Positions 43,326 to 51,230 of a DNA stretch of 55,181 nt are shown piece by piece. Position 1 is the stretch's first letter; each line of letters starts with the position of its first letter. The stretch covers positions 1 to 55,181 of the forward strand of contig LCOP01000002.1 in NCBI GenBank assembly GCA_000996605.1, given 5' to 3'. This stretch comes from Parcubacteria group bacterium GW2011_GWA1_47_8. GTDB lineage: Bacteria; Patescibacteriota; Minisyncoccia; Phycocordibacterales; UBA1550. The notes below the pieces were generated by a model, which did not search any database, had not been told where the DNA came from, and saw nothing but the letters and a program-made list of their open reading frames with translations. A program made the translations under genes and the position numbers.

Positions 43326-43357
43326 AAAAACCCCGAGCATATATGCTTGGGGTTTTT
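43326..43357. terminator. Bidirectional terminator between convergent genes
   Basis: AAAAACCCC-G-AGCAT pairs with ATGCT-T-GGGGTTTTT; A- and T-runs on both sides serve the plus-strand gene ending at 43153 and the minus-strand pilus operon ending at 43441. Confidence 0.85.
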
Positions 43358-43378
43358 ATGCTTGACGACGAGTACAAT

Positions 43379-43422
43379 ACTATCTACTTATACGATACTA
43401 TCGTACTGTATAGGTAGATAGT
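43379..43422. repeat. 44-bp imperfect palindrome
   Basis: ACTATCTAC (43379-43387) pairs with GTAGATAGT (43414-43422); an inner TACGATA/TATCGTA pair follows. Like the perfect 44-bp palindrome at 12277 it has CTAC-type ends and a TATACG core, but they are not alignable over full length. Confidence 0.6.
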
Positions 43423-43440
43423 GAAATTAAAACAACTTTT

Positions 43441-44070
43441 TTAGCGCGTGCCAATGATGATTGTCGCATCAAACGGTGTGCTTTCGGGCGTCGTGGTTGC
43501 GACGACGGCAGGGTATATCTTTTTTATTTCTTCGAGGAGAGAAGCAGTGTAGTTTGACCTGCTTTCTTTGATGAAGATGGTTGTGGTCGCGTAGAGTTTG
43601 TCCGCGTTCCCCGTTTTTGGTTTTGTGAACCCGCCATCCTCAAGTGCTTTCGCAAGTATCGTCGCGGCACCCGCTTTTGCGGTGCTGTTTTGCACGACGA
43701 TGGTAATTGAGCGCTTGTCCAATACTTGCGAAGCAGAAGAAGTCGCTACCTCCGCTACTTCAGAATTGGTTGTAACTGCGACAGCTGTTTCTATTGACGC
43801 GGTGGTCGTTTGCTCTTCAGTGTCTAGTACTTTGATGTTGAGTTTTTTTGCGATTGATTCGTAGTCTTCTCGATTGAGCACTTGCGCAGGACTGTCGCTC
43901 TCGGAAGAAAATACTTTGTTCATGTTTTTGGAAATGAATTGCACCGCAAAGAGAAAGATTATCAAGATGATGATAAAAAAGAACATAAAGATTCCCGGAT
44001 AGATCAAGTCCTGATACTTGATCTTTTTCAATGATTCGATAAGCACGGAAGTATTTTTTTTGATGTCCAT
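43441..44070 (-). CDS. Membrane protein with LytR C-terminal domain
   Basis: 209 residues. A membrane helix at about 22-46 (YPGIFMFFFIIILIIFLFAV) is followed by a Ser/Thr/Ala/Val-rich linker, then a LytR_C (PF13399-type) domain at about 115-209 (VVQNSTAKAGAATILAKAL, TIFIKESRSNYTASLLEEI). This domain occurs in LytR-CpsA-Psr proteins and alone in pilus loci of CPR bacteria. It is the last of a three-gene minus-strand pilus operon after PilO (5-bp gap) and may link pilus assembly to the cell wall (inference). Confidence 0.75.
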   Translation of the reverse strand: MDIKKNTSVLIESLKKIKYQDLIYPGIFMFFFIIILIIFLFAVQFISKNMNKVFSSESDSPAQVLNREDYESIAKKLNIKVLDTEEQTTTASIETAVAVTTNSEVAEVATSSASQVLDKRSITIVVQNSTAKAGAATILAKALEDGGFTKPKTGNADKLYATTTIFIKESRSNYTASLLEEIKKIYPAVVATTTPESTPFDATIIIGTR

Positions 44071-44075
44071 GGTGT

Positions 44076-44636
44076 TTATTGGATTGCCTTCGTATAAAGT
44101 ATCGCACGGAAGGACGCATTTGATGTGCTACTCCAGCCGGTAGGGCTTTGGGCGGTGATGTTTAAGCTTTCAATTTTAGTGAAATAGGGGAGTTTTTCGA
44201 AATCTTTGAGGTAGTTTGAAAAGGCGAACACATTACTTGGAATATTGTTGGTGTATGTGATTTGCAAGAGTGGCAAAGGAGTGTCGATGTTTGCGGGAGT
44301 AGGACTGTCAAAGTTAAACGTTTGGGTAATGCCATTTTTGAGTGCGAGACTCTCTAATGTAGAGATGAATGCAAGGATATTATCTGCGGGAAGGAAAGCA
44401 CCTTCAATAAAGGTGTCGTTTGTCCCCACAATTTCCGTATCACGTTTGAGGGTGGTAAAGACCCCTGTGCGTTTCTCAAGTGAAGTTGCGAGGTTTCGGT
44501 TGATTACTACGGTAGTCGAGATCTTCTCGATTTTACGCGCGAAAAAGAAGACCACCGCCCCTGCGATGCCGACCACCACGAGGGCGATAAGCACATGGCG
44601 ACCAATGAGGATAAAAAGATTTTTGTTCGTGAACAT
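44076..44636 (-). CDS. pilO: PilO-like type IV pilus assembly protein
   Basis: 186 residues. A short cytoplasmic N-terminus, membrane helix at about 12-33, a coiled-coil segment, then a ferredoxin-like fold with the pattern FLPADNILAFISTLESLALKNG and a YLKDFEKLPYFTKI strand region, as in PilO of the alignment subcomplex. PilO pairs with PilN in the inner-membrane PilM/N/O complex. The PilM-PilN fusion lies immediately upstream (12-bp gap). The identity rests on context and architecture more than on conserved residues. Confidence 0.75.
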   Translation of the reverse strand: MFTNKNLFILIGRHVLIALVVVGIAGAVVFFFARKIEKISTTVVINRNLATSLEKRTGVFTTLKRDTEIVGTNDTFIEGAFLPADNILAFISTLESLALKNGITQTFNFDSPTPANIDTPLPLLQITYTNNIPSNVFAFSNYLKDFEKLPYFTKIESLNITAQSPTGWSSTSNASFRAILYTKAIQ

Positions 44637-44642
44637 GGTGTT

Positions 44643-44648
44643 AGTATA
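44643..44648 (-). promoter_or_regulatory. Leaderless-type -10 box of the pilO-like gene
   Basis: On the minus strand, TGA-TATACT ends 6 nt before the ATG at 44636; this would be an internal promoter overlapping the end of the pilM-pilN gene. Confidence 0.45.
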
Positions 44649-46121
44649 TCATCTCCAGTATGCTGTGCTCGGGTCATTGATGCGGAATGATACCGAAAAG
44701 GGGATGCTCTCTCGTTGCGCGATGTTGGTGATCGGTAAGTCAATCTCGGTCAAAAGAGGGGAGTCGAGAAGAGATTTTTTAAAGAGATTGAGTATTTCGC
44801 GATTGCGTGCGGTACCAGTGAGAGACATTTTTTCTGTGATAGACGGTGCGGAAAAACTCGAGACGGAGATTCCGTCGATAATACGCCTGCTCACCTCGTC
44901 GAGGACTCCACTCCAAATCGGTGTTCCGTCGAGGATTACTTGTCCGGTCGCGGTGAGTTCGTTCACGTGTTCAATCCACGCCTCCTTCTCCAACAATTCT
45001 GGAGAGATAGCTGAAGCAGAGAGCGTCGCGATAGTCCGCTCTGCGTTTTGTGCGAGCGAAAACATAAAGAAATACGCGCCTAAAAATACCGCCATAAAAA
45101 ATACCGATACACCGATTGTCATGTTGCGAATGAGTGCGACGACGGTTGCTGCTTTTTGGTAGGCGTACGCTTCTTCGGTGCCGACGGGCAGTAAAGAAAT
45201 GAGATTGTCTGTCCCCTCGGGCATCTTTCCGCGGATCGCGGCGCCGAGCGGTATGAGCCATTTTGACGGTGGCTCGGTGCTCTCGGTTGCCCCTCTATAC
45301 TCATCGCGAACGCGAGCTTGGACAAGAGAAGCTTCCTCGACGGTTTTTTTCATGTCTGCCTCAAGGGCGGTTTTTATGTTCGCGACCTCCGCGGAAATTT
45401 TTTCTTCGGGGACAAAGAGTCTGGGGAGCGCGCGCGAAAAACGGAGCACGCCGTCTCTCAAACAAAAAATAGTTGCACCGTCGGGAGTCTTTTTAGTGAA
45501 GAGCGTTGTTTGTTCCGGTTCTGCTTTGATCGCGCGGGCGATACTTGAGAGGTGAGACTCGAGTGCGAGAATTTTGATTCCGGCGCGCTCGATGGCATCG
45601 ACGTATCCTTGTGCGACACTTTTAGGGATTGTGGAGAGGAGGATCTCGTTCATTGGTGAATTCCCCGGGGTGCGTTCCCAGTCGAGATATACATCCTCGA
45701 CTTTCATAGGGAGTTGGAATCCGATGGCAAGACGCATTGCTTCGGAGAGGCGTGTGCCGTCAACGGTCTTGGGAAAAGAGAAAACGCGCGAGTAGATATT
45801 GTCATCGGGGATAGCAACGACAGCATAGTCGGTGCCAAGCTTTGCTTTCAGTCGAATTTCTTTTAATGTTTTACTGAGGAGATCGACATCAACAACAACG
45901 CCATCTGCAATAATATTTGCGGCTATTGGCTCTTCGATGAGCACGATTTCCTCCTTTGTGTTGGTATTTTTGTCAATTGTCCGCAAAGCGGTGTTAGTTG
46001 TCGGTTGTTTTCCCCTTCGCCCTTTTTTGTGCGAACGGAAAAAGGCGATACGAATCACCGAGTCGCTAATCTCGATACCCGCGACGCGTTTTTCTTTGGT
46101 GAGGAGGTTTAGGATGTTCAT
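44649..46121 (-). CDS. PilM-PilN fusion protein
   Basis: 490 residues. The N-terminal 280 residues have the PilM actin-like ATPase fold (VAGIEISDSVIRIAFF, the SHS2-like middle, IPKSVAQGYVDAIERAGIKI). It recruits to PilN through its N-terminal tail in the usual system. After a linker a membrane helix (about 345-365, MTIGVSVFFMAVFLGAYFF) and a PilN-like C-terminal domain (about 365-490, HVNELTATGQVILDGTPIW, ISVSSFSAPSITEKMSLTGTA) follow. The two proteins of the alignment complex are thus one chain, as in some CPR pilus loci. First gene of the minus-strand operon. It diverges from the sensor kinase gene at 46293; the 171-bp gap holds TAGTCTATA-like repeats. Confidence 0.85.
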   Translation of the reverse strand: MNILNLLTKEKRVAGIEISDSVIRIAFFRSHKKGRRGKQPTTNTALRTIDKNTNTKEEIVLIEEPIAANIIADGVVVDVDLLSKTLKEIRLKAKLGTDYAVVAIPDDNIYSRVFSFPKTVDGTRLSEAMRLAIGFQLPMKVEDVYLDWERTPGNSPMNEILLSTIPKSVAQGYVDAIERAGIKILALESHLSSIARAIKAEPEQTTLFTKKTPDGATIFCLRDGVLRFSRALPRLFVPEEKISAEVANIKTALEADMKKTVEEASLVQARVRDEYRGATESTEPPSKWLIPLGAAIRGKMPEGTDNLISLLPVGTEEAYAYQKAATVVALIRNMTIGVSVFFMAVFLGAYFFMFSLAQNAERTIATLSASAISPELLEKEAWIEHVNELTATGQVILDGTPIWSGVLDEVSRRIIDGISVSSFSAPSITEKMSLTGTARNREILNLFKKSLLDSPLLTEIDLPITNIAQRESIPFSVSFRINDPSTAYWR

Positions 46122-46292
46122 GGGGGTGAATTCAAGTCTATGGTTGATAGTTTGTAGTCTATAGTGAATTCATTAACAACTTATAGACTAAATGACTAAC
46201 AACTGTCCCTATATAGTATACCAAGTTATTTTTTTACATGCTATACTTATTATCAACAGAAATATAAATTTCTTGCACATAAAAGACACAAT

Positions 46293-48734
46293 ATGAAATT
46301 ACGTACAAAAGCTTCTCTTTTTTTGGGATTAATATTTCTTATCTTTCTGACGGGCATAATCTTTTATGTGCAGATTACAGAAAGTATTTTAAAAACTCAA
46401 ACACTCAATAATTTCTACGTCATCATTAAACAGACAAAAGAGACGATGAATGCTTTCTGGGGTAAGACGGGGACGCGAGCGCTTGACTGGACATCTGATA
46501 TGAATCTCCAGAATATCGTGAAAGCGATATTGACCGCAAAGGAGGGGACACCGGAGCGCGCAGAACTCGCAAAAGCGTTTACAGCCTATGTAAACGAGAA
46601 TAAGATGATCTATGATCAAACGATCATGTTAACGGAAATTCTTGATCGTAGCGGTCGCGTCATTGCTTCGACACGCCCTGAAAGGATTGGGACCGATGAG
46701 CTCAAAGAAGAGATCGAGCTCGGGGTACATTATTTTAGCAAGACGATAGACTCAAATTTTGGCGATGTGTTCATGAAAGGGATCTTTTTCGAGGAAGACG
46801 AAACCCCAGAACCGATGGTGCATGCAACGGTGCGGTTTTTTATACCAAGAAAAGAAGGAAAGCACGAACCTCTTGACGCTGTCCTTTTCGTACATTTTTT
46901 AAGCTCGAATGAAATTTCTAACGCATTGAATTCTGACGTATTGAATAAGGAACAGCACTTCTGGTACGGAGAGACCGAACAAGGAAAATCGTTGGGTTAC
47001 AAAACTACCGAAGCGTACGCTGTCAATAGAGATCGTATCATGGTTACACCTTCGCGTTATGTTAAAGATCTGAAATTGAAACAAAAGATTGATACACTTC
47101 CCGTAAAAGAGTGTCTGGACAATGGTAAGGAAATGAGAGGGGAATACGATGATTATCGCGGAATCCGTGTATTTGGAGTATCATCGTGCGATAAAGAACA
47201 AGGACTCGTGCTTATTATAGAGGTAGACAAGGAAGAAATTTTTGCTCCTCTCGTTGCGTTTACGAAGAAAGTTCTCATCATCGGGATTACCTTGCTTGTC
47301 ATGATAATATCCATTGTTTGGTTGTTTGTCCGTCGATCGACTGCGCGTATTGATGAGATTATCTCGGTGTTCGAACGGGTCACGAAAGATGATCTTCAGG
47401 TGCAAGCACAGGTACATACAAAAGACGAAATGGGGTATTTGGCAGGTATGTTGAACAAAATGATTAATACGATTCGCGGCAACCAAGAATCCCTGCAAGC
47501 TTCAAAACGTGAACTTGAAGAAAAGGAAATTGTGTTAAAAAAAGATATTGAGGAACACGAGAAGCAGGAGAAATTCATCGCACAGACGGAAAGAGCAACG
47601 AGAAATCTTCTCGAAGATGCGTGGCATACAAAAGAAAAGTTTGAGGTTGAGAAAAATCGATTACAGACCATCATTTCCTCGATCGGCGACGGGCTGATTA
47701 TTATCGACGGGGATTATAACACTATGCTCGTGAATCCAAAGGCAGCGGAGCTTCTTCAGATTCCCTCTCTTGGCGATCTCTTGGGCAAAGACTTGCGTAC
47801 CATGATGAAACTTTGGAAGAAAAGAAAAGAAGAGCTTCTTCCGGGAACATGGCCGACCGATGAAATGTTTTTGACCAAGAAAACTGTTGTCGCCGATCTT
47901 GAAGACGAATTATTTCTAACCACAAGTATGCGAACTGAGCCGCTCCCCATCGTGCTTTCCGCGGCGTCTCTTGGTGGAGGAGAAAGGGGAGATGTTGGCG
48001 CAGTTATTCTTATTCGCGATGCGACCGAAGACCGTGAGCTTGATGAGGCAAAGTCCGGATTCATCTCTGTTGCTTCACACCAGCTTCGCACGCCGCTTAC
48101 TACGATTCGTTGGTACTCAGAAATGCTTCTTTCGGGAGATGCGGGAGATGTCTCGGATTCACAACGTGATTTTCTAAATGAGATCCATGGTGGTGTGGAG
48201 CGTCTTTATCAGACCGTAGATCTCTTGCTCGGTATCTCTCGTATTGAAAATGGAAAGCTTAAAACAGACAAGAAACCGATAGATCTCGGTGTGTTTACAG
48301 CCGATATAACGAAGGAGCTCGCGCCGCAGGTTGATGTAAAGAAACTAGCACTTACTGTGATTCCGCCAGAACAAGGTCCTGTTATCGTGTCTCTTGATGC
48401 ACTCACGTTGCGGCAGGTTGTTTTGAATATTATTTCTAACGCAATTCGCTATACAAAGGAAAAAGATACCATTGAAATAAAGTGGAACGTGAGTGAGGAT
48501 GGAAAAGAAGTCGTCTATCTCGTGCGTGACAATGGCATTGGTATCCCCGAGGATCAGCGTCCGCGTATTTTCTCGAAATTCTTTCGAGCTGAAAACGCAC
48601 GCTCGTGGGCTCCAGACGGTTCTGGTCTAGGTCTTTCTTTGGTGAAAGATTTGATCGAGTCATGGAGCGGCAAGGTATGGTTTGAAAGTTCTGAAGGAAA
48701 GGGAACAACGTTCTTCTTTACAATCCCGCTTTAA
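46293..48734 (+). CDS. Membrane sensor histidine kinase
   Basis: 813 residues. Membrane helix 1 (about 6-28), a large extracellular sensor (about 30-325) of double-Cache-like size, helix 2 (about 328-350, KVLIIGITLLVMIISIVWLF), then HAMP (about 350-400), coiled coil (about 400-455), a PAS domain (about 455-580), HisKA with phospho-acceptor His596 (VASHQLRTPLTTIRW) and the HATPase domain with N box NAIRYTK, G1 DNGIGIPED, and G2 GSGLGLSLVKD. All catalytic motifs are intact. No fused receiver. It diverges from the pilM-pilN operon and precedes the hemerythrin-like gene and two single-domain response regulators, its likely phosphotransfer partners. A TGC-TATACT -10 lies at about 46237-46245. The ligand is unknown. 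Confidence 0.93.
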   Translation: MKLRTKASLFLGLIFLIFLTGIIFYVQITESILKTQTLNNFYVIIKQTKETMNAFWGKTGTRALDWTSDMNLQNIVKAILTAKEGTPERAELAKAFTAYVNENKMIYDQTIMLTEILDRSGRVIASTRPERIGTDELKEEIELGVHYFSKTIDSNFGDVFMKGIFFEEDETPEPMVHATVRFFIPRKEGKHEPLDAVLFVHFLSSNEISNALNSDVLNKEQHFWYGETEQGKSLGYKTTEAYAVNRDRIMVTPSRYVKDLKLKQKIDTLPVKECLDNGKEMRGEYDDYRGIRVFGVSSCDKEQGLVLIIEVDKEEIFAPLVAFTKKVLIIGITLLVMIISIVWLFVRRSTARIDEIISVFERVTKDDLQVQAQVHTKDEMGYLAGMLNKMINTIRGNQESLQASKRELEEKEIVLKKDIEEHEKQEKFIAQTERATRNLLEDAWHTKEKFEVEKNRLQTIISSIGDGLIIIDGDYNTMLVNPKAAELLQIPSLGDLLGKDLRTMMKLWKKRKEELLPGTWPTDEMFLTKKTVVADLEDELFLTTSMRTEPLPIVLSAASLGGGERGDVGAVILIRDATEDRELDEAKSGFISVASHQLRTPLTTIRWYSEMLLSGDAGDVSDSQRDFLNEIHGGVERLYQTVDLLLGISRIENGKLKTDKKPIDLGVFTADITKELAPQVDVKKLALTVIPPEQGPVIVSLDALTLRQVVLNIISNAIRYTKEKDTIEIKWNVSEDGKEVVYLVRDNGIGIPEDQRPRIFSKFFRAENARSWAPDGSGLGLSLVKDLIESWSGKVWFESSEGKGTTFFFTIPL

Positions 48735-48818
48735 TAATCTAACGTTGTCGGAGCCGGGATACCTCGTCCGATTGCGGCGGGGTGATTCATTAGATGATAG
48801 CTTCTACATGTTGAGTTA

Positions 48819-48847
48819 TTGCAAGAATAGATGTACGGATGTATAAT
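48819..48847 (+). promoter_or_regulatory. Predicted promoter for the hemerythrin-like gene
   Basis: TTGCAA (48819-48824), 17-bp spacer, TATAAT (48842-48847). The predicted leader is about 50 nt. It probably serves the hemerythrin-like gene and the response regulators. Confidence 0.7.
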
Positions 48848-48904
48848 TCCTTCTAAGATTGCGCGGGGTAGTTATTAAGCATTATTAAAAACAATTTAAT
48901 CATT

Positions 48905-49306
48905 ATGGTTACAGACTTCATCAAAACTCTTGAGAGAGAGCACAACGTAATTCGGGATATTTTTGACGCGATTGACACGACGAACAACTTAGAAAATAGG
49001 AAGAATCTTATTCAGAAATTACAAGAGGTGCTCGTTCCGCATTTAGAAAGAGAAGATACTAAACTCTATCCGACACTTATAAAATCCTCGGACGAAGAAG
49101 TGCGTCGCATGGCAAACCTATTCCACCTTACAATGAAATCTTATGCAGAGAATTTTGCTCTTGTTATAAATAGGATATTAGCTATCAATGGTGAGGATGT
49201 ACCGTCGGATATTGCGCTGGATTATAACAGGATACGTGATAGAATAAAAGACAGGATGGCTATCGAGGAAGTGACAATTTTTCCCGCATATGAGAAAGCC
49301 ATTTAA
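48905..49306 (+). CDS. Hemerythrin-like HHE-domain protein
   Basis: 133-residue four-helix protein. Hemerythrin-like iron ligands are suggested by EREHNVIRDIF, LVPHLEREDTKLYPTL and the C-terminal EEVTIFPAYEK, giving two clear His and several Glu. The third helix, which usually holds an H-x3-H pair, reads FHLTMKSYAENF with one His, so the diiron site is incomplete compared with oxygen-carrying hemerythrin. It could still bind oxygen, nitric oxide or iron, or be structural. It follows the sensor kinase and lies 17 bp before the first response-regulator gene, so it may feed a signal into that pair (inference). Confidence 0.75.
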   Translation: MVTDFIKTLEREHNVIRDIFDAIDTTNNLENRKNLIQKLQEVLVPHLEREDTKLYPTLIKSSDEEVRRMANLFHLTMKSYAENFALVINRILAINGEDVPSDIALDYNRIRDRIKDRMAIEEVTIFPAYEKAI

Positions 49307-49323
49307 TCTTTATATATTAAAGT

Positions 49324-49710
49324 ATGGAAGAAAAAATAAAATTAAAGACGATTCTTCTTGTAGAAGACGATGTGGCGCTGAACCGCGCAATCACACTTAA
49401 ACTCAAGCAAAATAGACACCATGTCATATCGGTAATGCGCGCCGAAGACGCACTCAATGTGCTCAAGGCAGAACATACCACCATAGATATTATTTGGCTT
49501 GATATACTGCTTCCGGGAATGAATGGCATCGAGTTCTTGCAAGAGCTTCGCAATCACAAGGAATACAAAGATTTGAAAGTGGTTATTTGTTCTGTTTCAG
49601 GTGGAGCTGAAGTAAAAAAGATTGGATTTGAGCTTGGAGCTGTTGACTATTTGGTGAAAAGTGATTACGATTTGAACAAATTAATAGAAAAGATTGTGAG
49701 TTACGCATGA
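49324..49710 (+). CDS. Single-domain response regulator (CheY-like) 1
   Basis: 128 residues, one receiver domain and nothing else. Acidic pair near the N-terminus (LLVEDDVAL), phosphorylation Asp60 (IIWLDILLPGMNG), the conserved Ser (ICSVSGG) and Lys (YLVKSDY). The absence of an output domain suggests a relay or direct binding role, as for CheY or PilG/PilH proteins that act on pilus motors. Lies 17 bp after the hemerythrin-like gene and 24 bp before a second receiver gene, all on one transcript. Confidence 0.92.
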   Translation: MEEKIKLKTILLVEDDVALNRAITLKLKQNRHHVISVMRAEDALNVLKAEHTTIDIIWLDILLPGMNGIEFLQELRNHKEYKDLKVVICSVSGGAEVKKIGFELGAVDYLVKSDYDLNKLIEKIVSYA

Positions 49711-49734
49711 TATAGAATATTGAATAATTACAAA

Positions 49735-50112
49735 ATGGATACAAAACAAAAAAAAGTGATGATCGTCGAGGACGACGAGCATATCTCTAAAGTGTATGAG
49801 ATCAAGCTCGCAAAAGAGGGGATCATGACCATCCTTGCCCGCGATGGCGAGGAGGCGGTTATGAAGATTATTGCCGAAAAGCCCGACGTCATTTTGCTCG
49901 ATCTTATGATCCCTAAGAAAGACGGTTTCGGTGTTCTTGAAGATATCAAAAAAAAACCAGAGCTCGCAAGCATCCCCGTCATAATTCTTTCGAATCTTGG
50001 CCAAAAGAGCGATCAAGATCGTACCCTTGCGCTTGGTGCTAATGAATATTTGGTCAAGGTGGATTATTCCATTCAGGATGTTATTGATAAGGTGAAAGGG
50101 TATTTGGGGTAG
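49735..50112 (+). CDS. Single-domain response regulator (CheY-like) 2
   Basis: 125 residues from the ATG at 49735 (a TTG at 49720 would add five). Acidic pocket MIVEDDEHI, phosphorylation Asp56 (VILLDLMIPKKDG), Ser in IILSNLGQKSD, Lys in NEYLVKVDY. The sequence is clearly related to the upstream receiver but not a recent duplicate. Two single-domain receivers beside a hybrid-free kinase and pilus genes resemble the PilG/PilH pair in twitching control, an inference from context only. Confidence 0.92.
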   Translation: MDTKQKKVMIVEDDEHISKVYEIKLAKEGIMTILARDGEEAVMKIIAEKPDVILLDLMIPKKDGFGVLEDIKKKPELASIPVIILSNLGQKSDQDRTLALGANEYLVKVDYSIQDVIDKVKGYLG

Positions 50113-50158
50113 AATATGGAATTTGGAATATTGAATTTGGAATGGGACGCGGAACCCT

Positions 50159-50231
50159 GTCTTTGCGAGGAACGAAGCAATCCAGAGTATGTACCATGAA
50201 TCCTGGATTGCTTCGCTACGCTCGCAAAGAC
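50159..50231. repeat. REP-like inverted repeat
   Basis: Arms 50159-50185 (GTCTTTGCGAGGAACGAAGC start) and 50203-50231 are reverse complements with a 2-nt bulge. This resembles the widespread GCGAGGAACGAAGCAATC repeat of many bacteria. It lies within a 323-bp gap (50113-50435). Confidence 0.8.
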
Positions 50232-50314
50232 ATACAAAACCCATGAATTCAAGACCCGACCTTTATGTATTTATCTTTGCACTCGGTCTATACATTTGTA
50301 TCTGAATCCCTGCA

Positions 50315-50355
50315 TTATTCCACATTCCACATTCCACATTCCAAATTCCACCTTC
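50315..50355 (+). repeat. ATTCCAC tandem repeat
   Basis: Four or more copies of ATTCCAC/ATTCCAA in tandem, in the 323-bp gap before the prepilin genes. A reverse-oriented ATTTGGAATATTG-type copy lies at 50113-50147. Confidence 0.7.
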
Positions 50356-50379
50356 CGCCCCGACTTATCCACAGGTTAC

Positions 50380-50408
50380 TTGTTCCCATCTTGCCAAAAA
50401 GGTATAAT
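50380..50408 (+). promoter_or_regulatory. Predicted promoter of the prepilin genes
   Basis: TTGTTC (50380-50385), 17-bp spacer, TATAAT (50403-50408), about 34 nt upstream of the ATG at 50442. Confidence 0.65.
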
Positions 50409-50441
50409 CAATAACATAACAATTAAATAATAATTTTGAAT

Positions 50442-51200
50442 ATGATTTCACGAATAAAAAAGTCTTGGGATTCTGTTAAATGTTTTAATTCCCCGCATTC
50501 TTCCGCGTCTAGTCCGCGACAGCCCACGTCCCCTTCGGGCTTCACCCTCCTCGAGCTCTTGATCGTCGTTTCCATTATCGCCATATTGTCCGTCGCGCTC
50601 GTGCTCGTTTTGGACCCCGCAGAAGCACTCCGCAAGTCCCGCGACTCACAGCGTATGTCAGACTTGAGTACCATGAAGACGGCACTCGGGATTTATCTTA
50701 CGAGCACGACAACGCCACTTTTGGGTGGTGCGTCTAATGCTGGTTGTAAATTAACTGCAACGGGGGCGTATGCTGCTGGTGACCTTATCTATTATTCTGG
50801 CGTTGCTGGGTTTAGTGACCTCCTTCTTGACGGAAGTGTCACATCTGGTCAACCAACTGCGCAAATCTCTTCTACCCCAGCTACAACTGATGGCCTTGGA
50901 TGGATTCCGGTGCCATTCGATAACTTAATTGGTGGTTCCCCAATCTCTAATCTTCCTGTTGACCCCGTAAATACAATTGCAAGTGCTTCAAATGTGGTAA
51001 GTACAGACCTGGTGTATCGTTATGCCTGCTCGATAACGCCCCTTGCTTTTGAGATTGATGCCCAACTCGAAAGTGCTGCGTATGCTACAACAGGGTCAGC
51101 TGACAATAAGAAAACTACTGATGGCGGAAACGCAGATCTTTACTATGAAGTTGGCACTAATTTGAAAATTCTTGGAACAGGGGCATCAGTACCGTTCTAA
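50442..51200 (+). CDS. Type IV prepilin 1 with an extended leader
   Basis: 252 residues from the ATG at 50442. The prepilin peptidase motif GFTLLELLIVVSIIAIL gives cleavage after Gly33, followed by the hydrophobic N-terminal helix and a globular domain with two internal Cys and a conserved PVDPVN...YRYAC segment. Leader length is 33, against 23 in the paralogue, and the extra part (about residues 14-32) is rich in Ser and Pro and encoded by a CGCGGA-type repeat (reverse orientation). It is the first of two tandem prepilins with related globular domains. Probably a major or minor pilin; no way to decide from sequence. Confidence 0.92.
   Translation: MISRIKKSWDSVKCFNSPHSSASSPRQPTSPSGFTLLELLIVVSIIAILSVALVLVLDPAEALRKSRDSQRMSDLSTMKTALGIYLTSTTTPLLGGASNAGCKLTATGAYAAGDLIYYSGVAGFSDLLLDGSVTSGQPTAQISSTPATTDGLGWIPVPFDNLIGGSPISNLPVDPVNTIASASNVVSTDLVYRYACSITPLAFEIDAQLESAAYATTGSADNKKTTDGGNADLYYEVGTNLKILGTGASVPF
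50493..50519 (-). repeat. CGCGGA-type repeat in the prepilin leader
   Basis: Read on the minus strand it is CGCGGAC-TAG-ACGCGGAA with a further ATGCGGGG, matching the repeat in mnmA (CGCGGAC-AA-ACGCGGAA). It is in frame and lies before the cleavage site. Confidence 0.65.
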
Positions 51201-51230
51201 CATTCTAATCATCATAACTAATTCATCACC

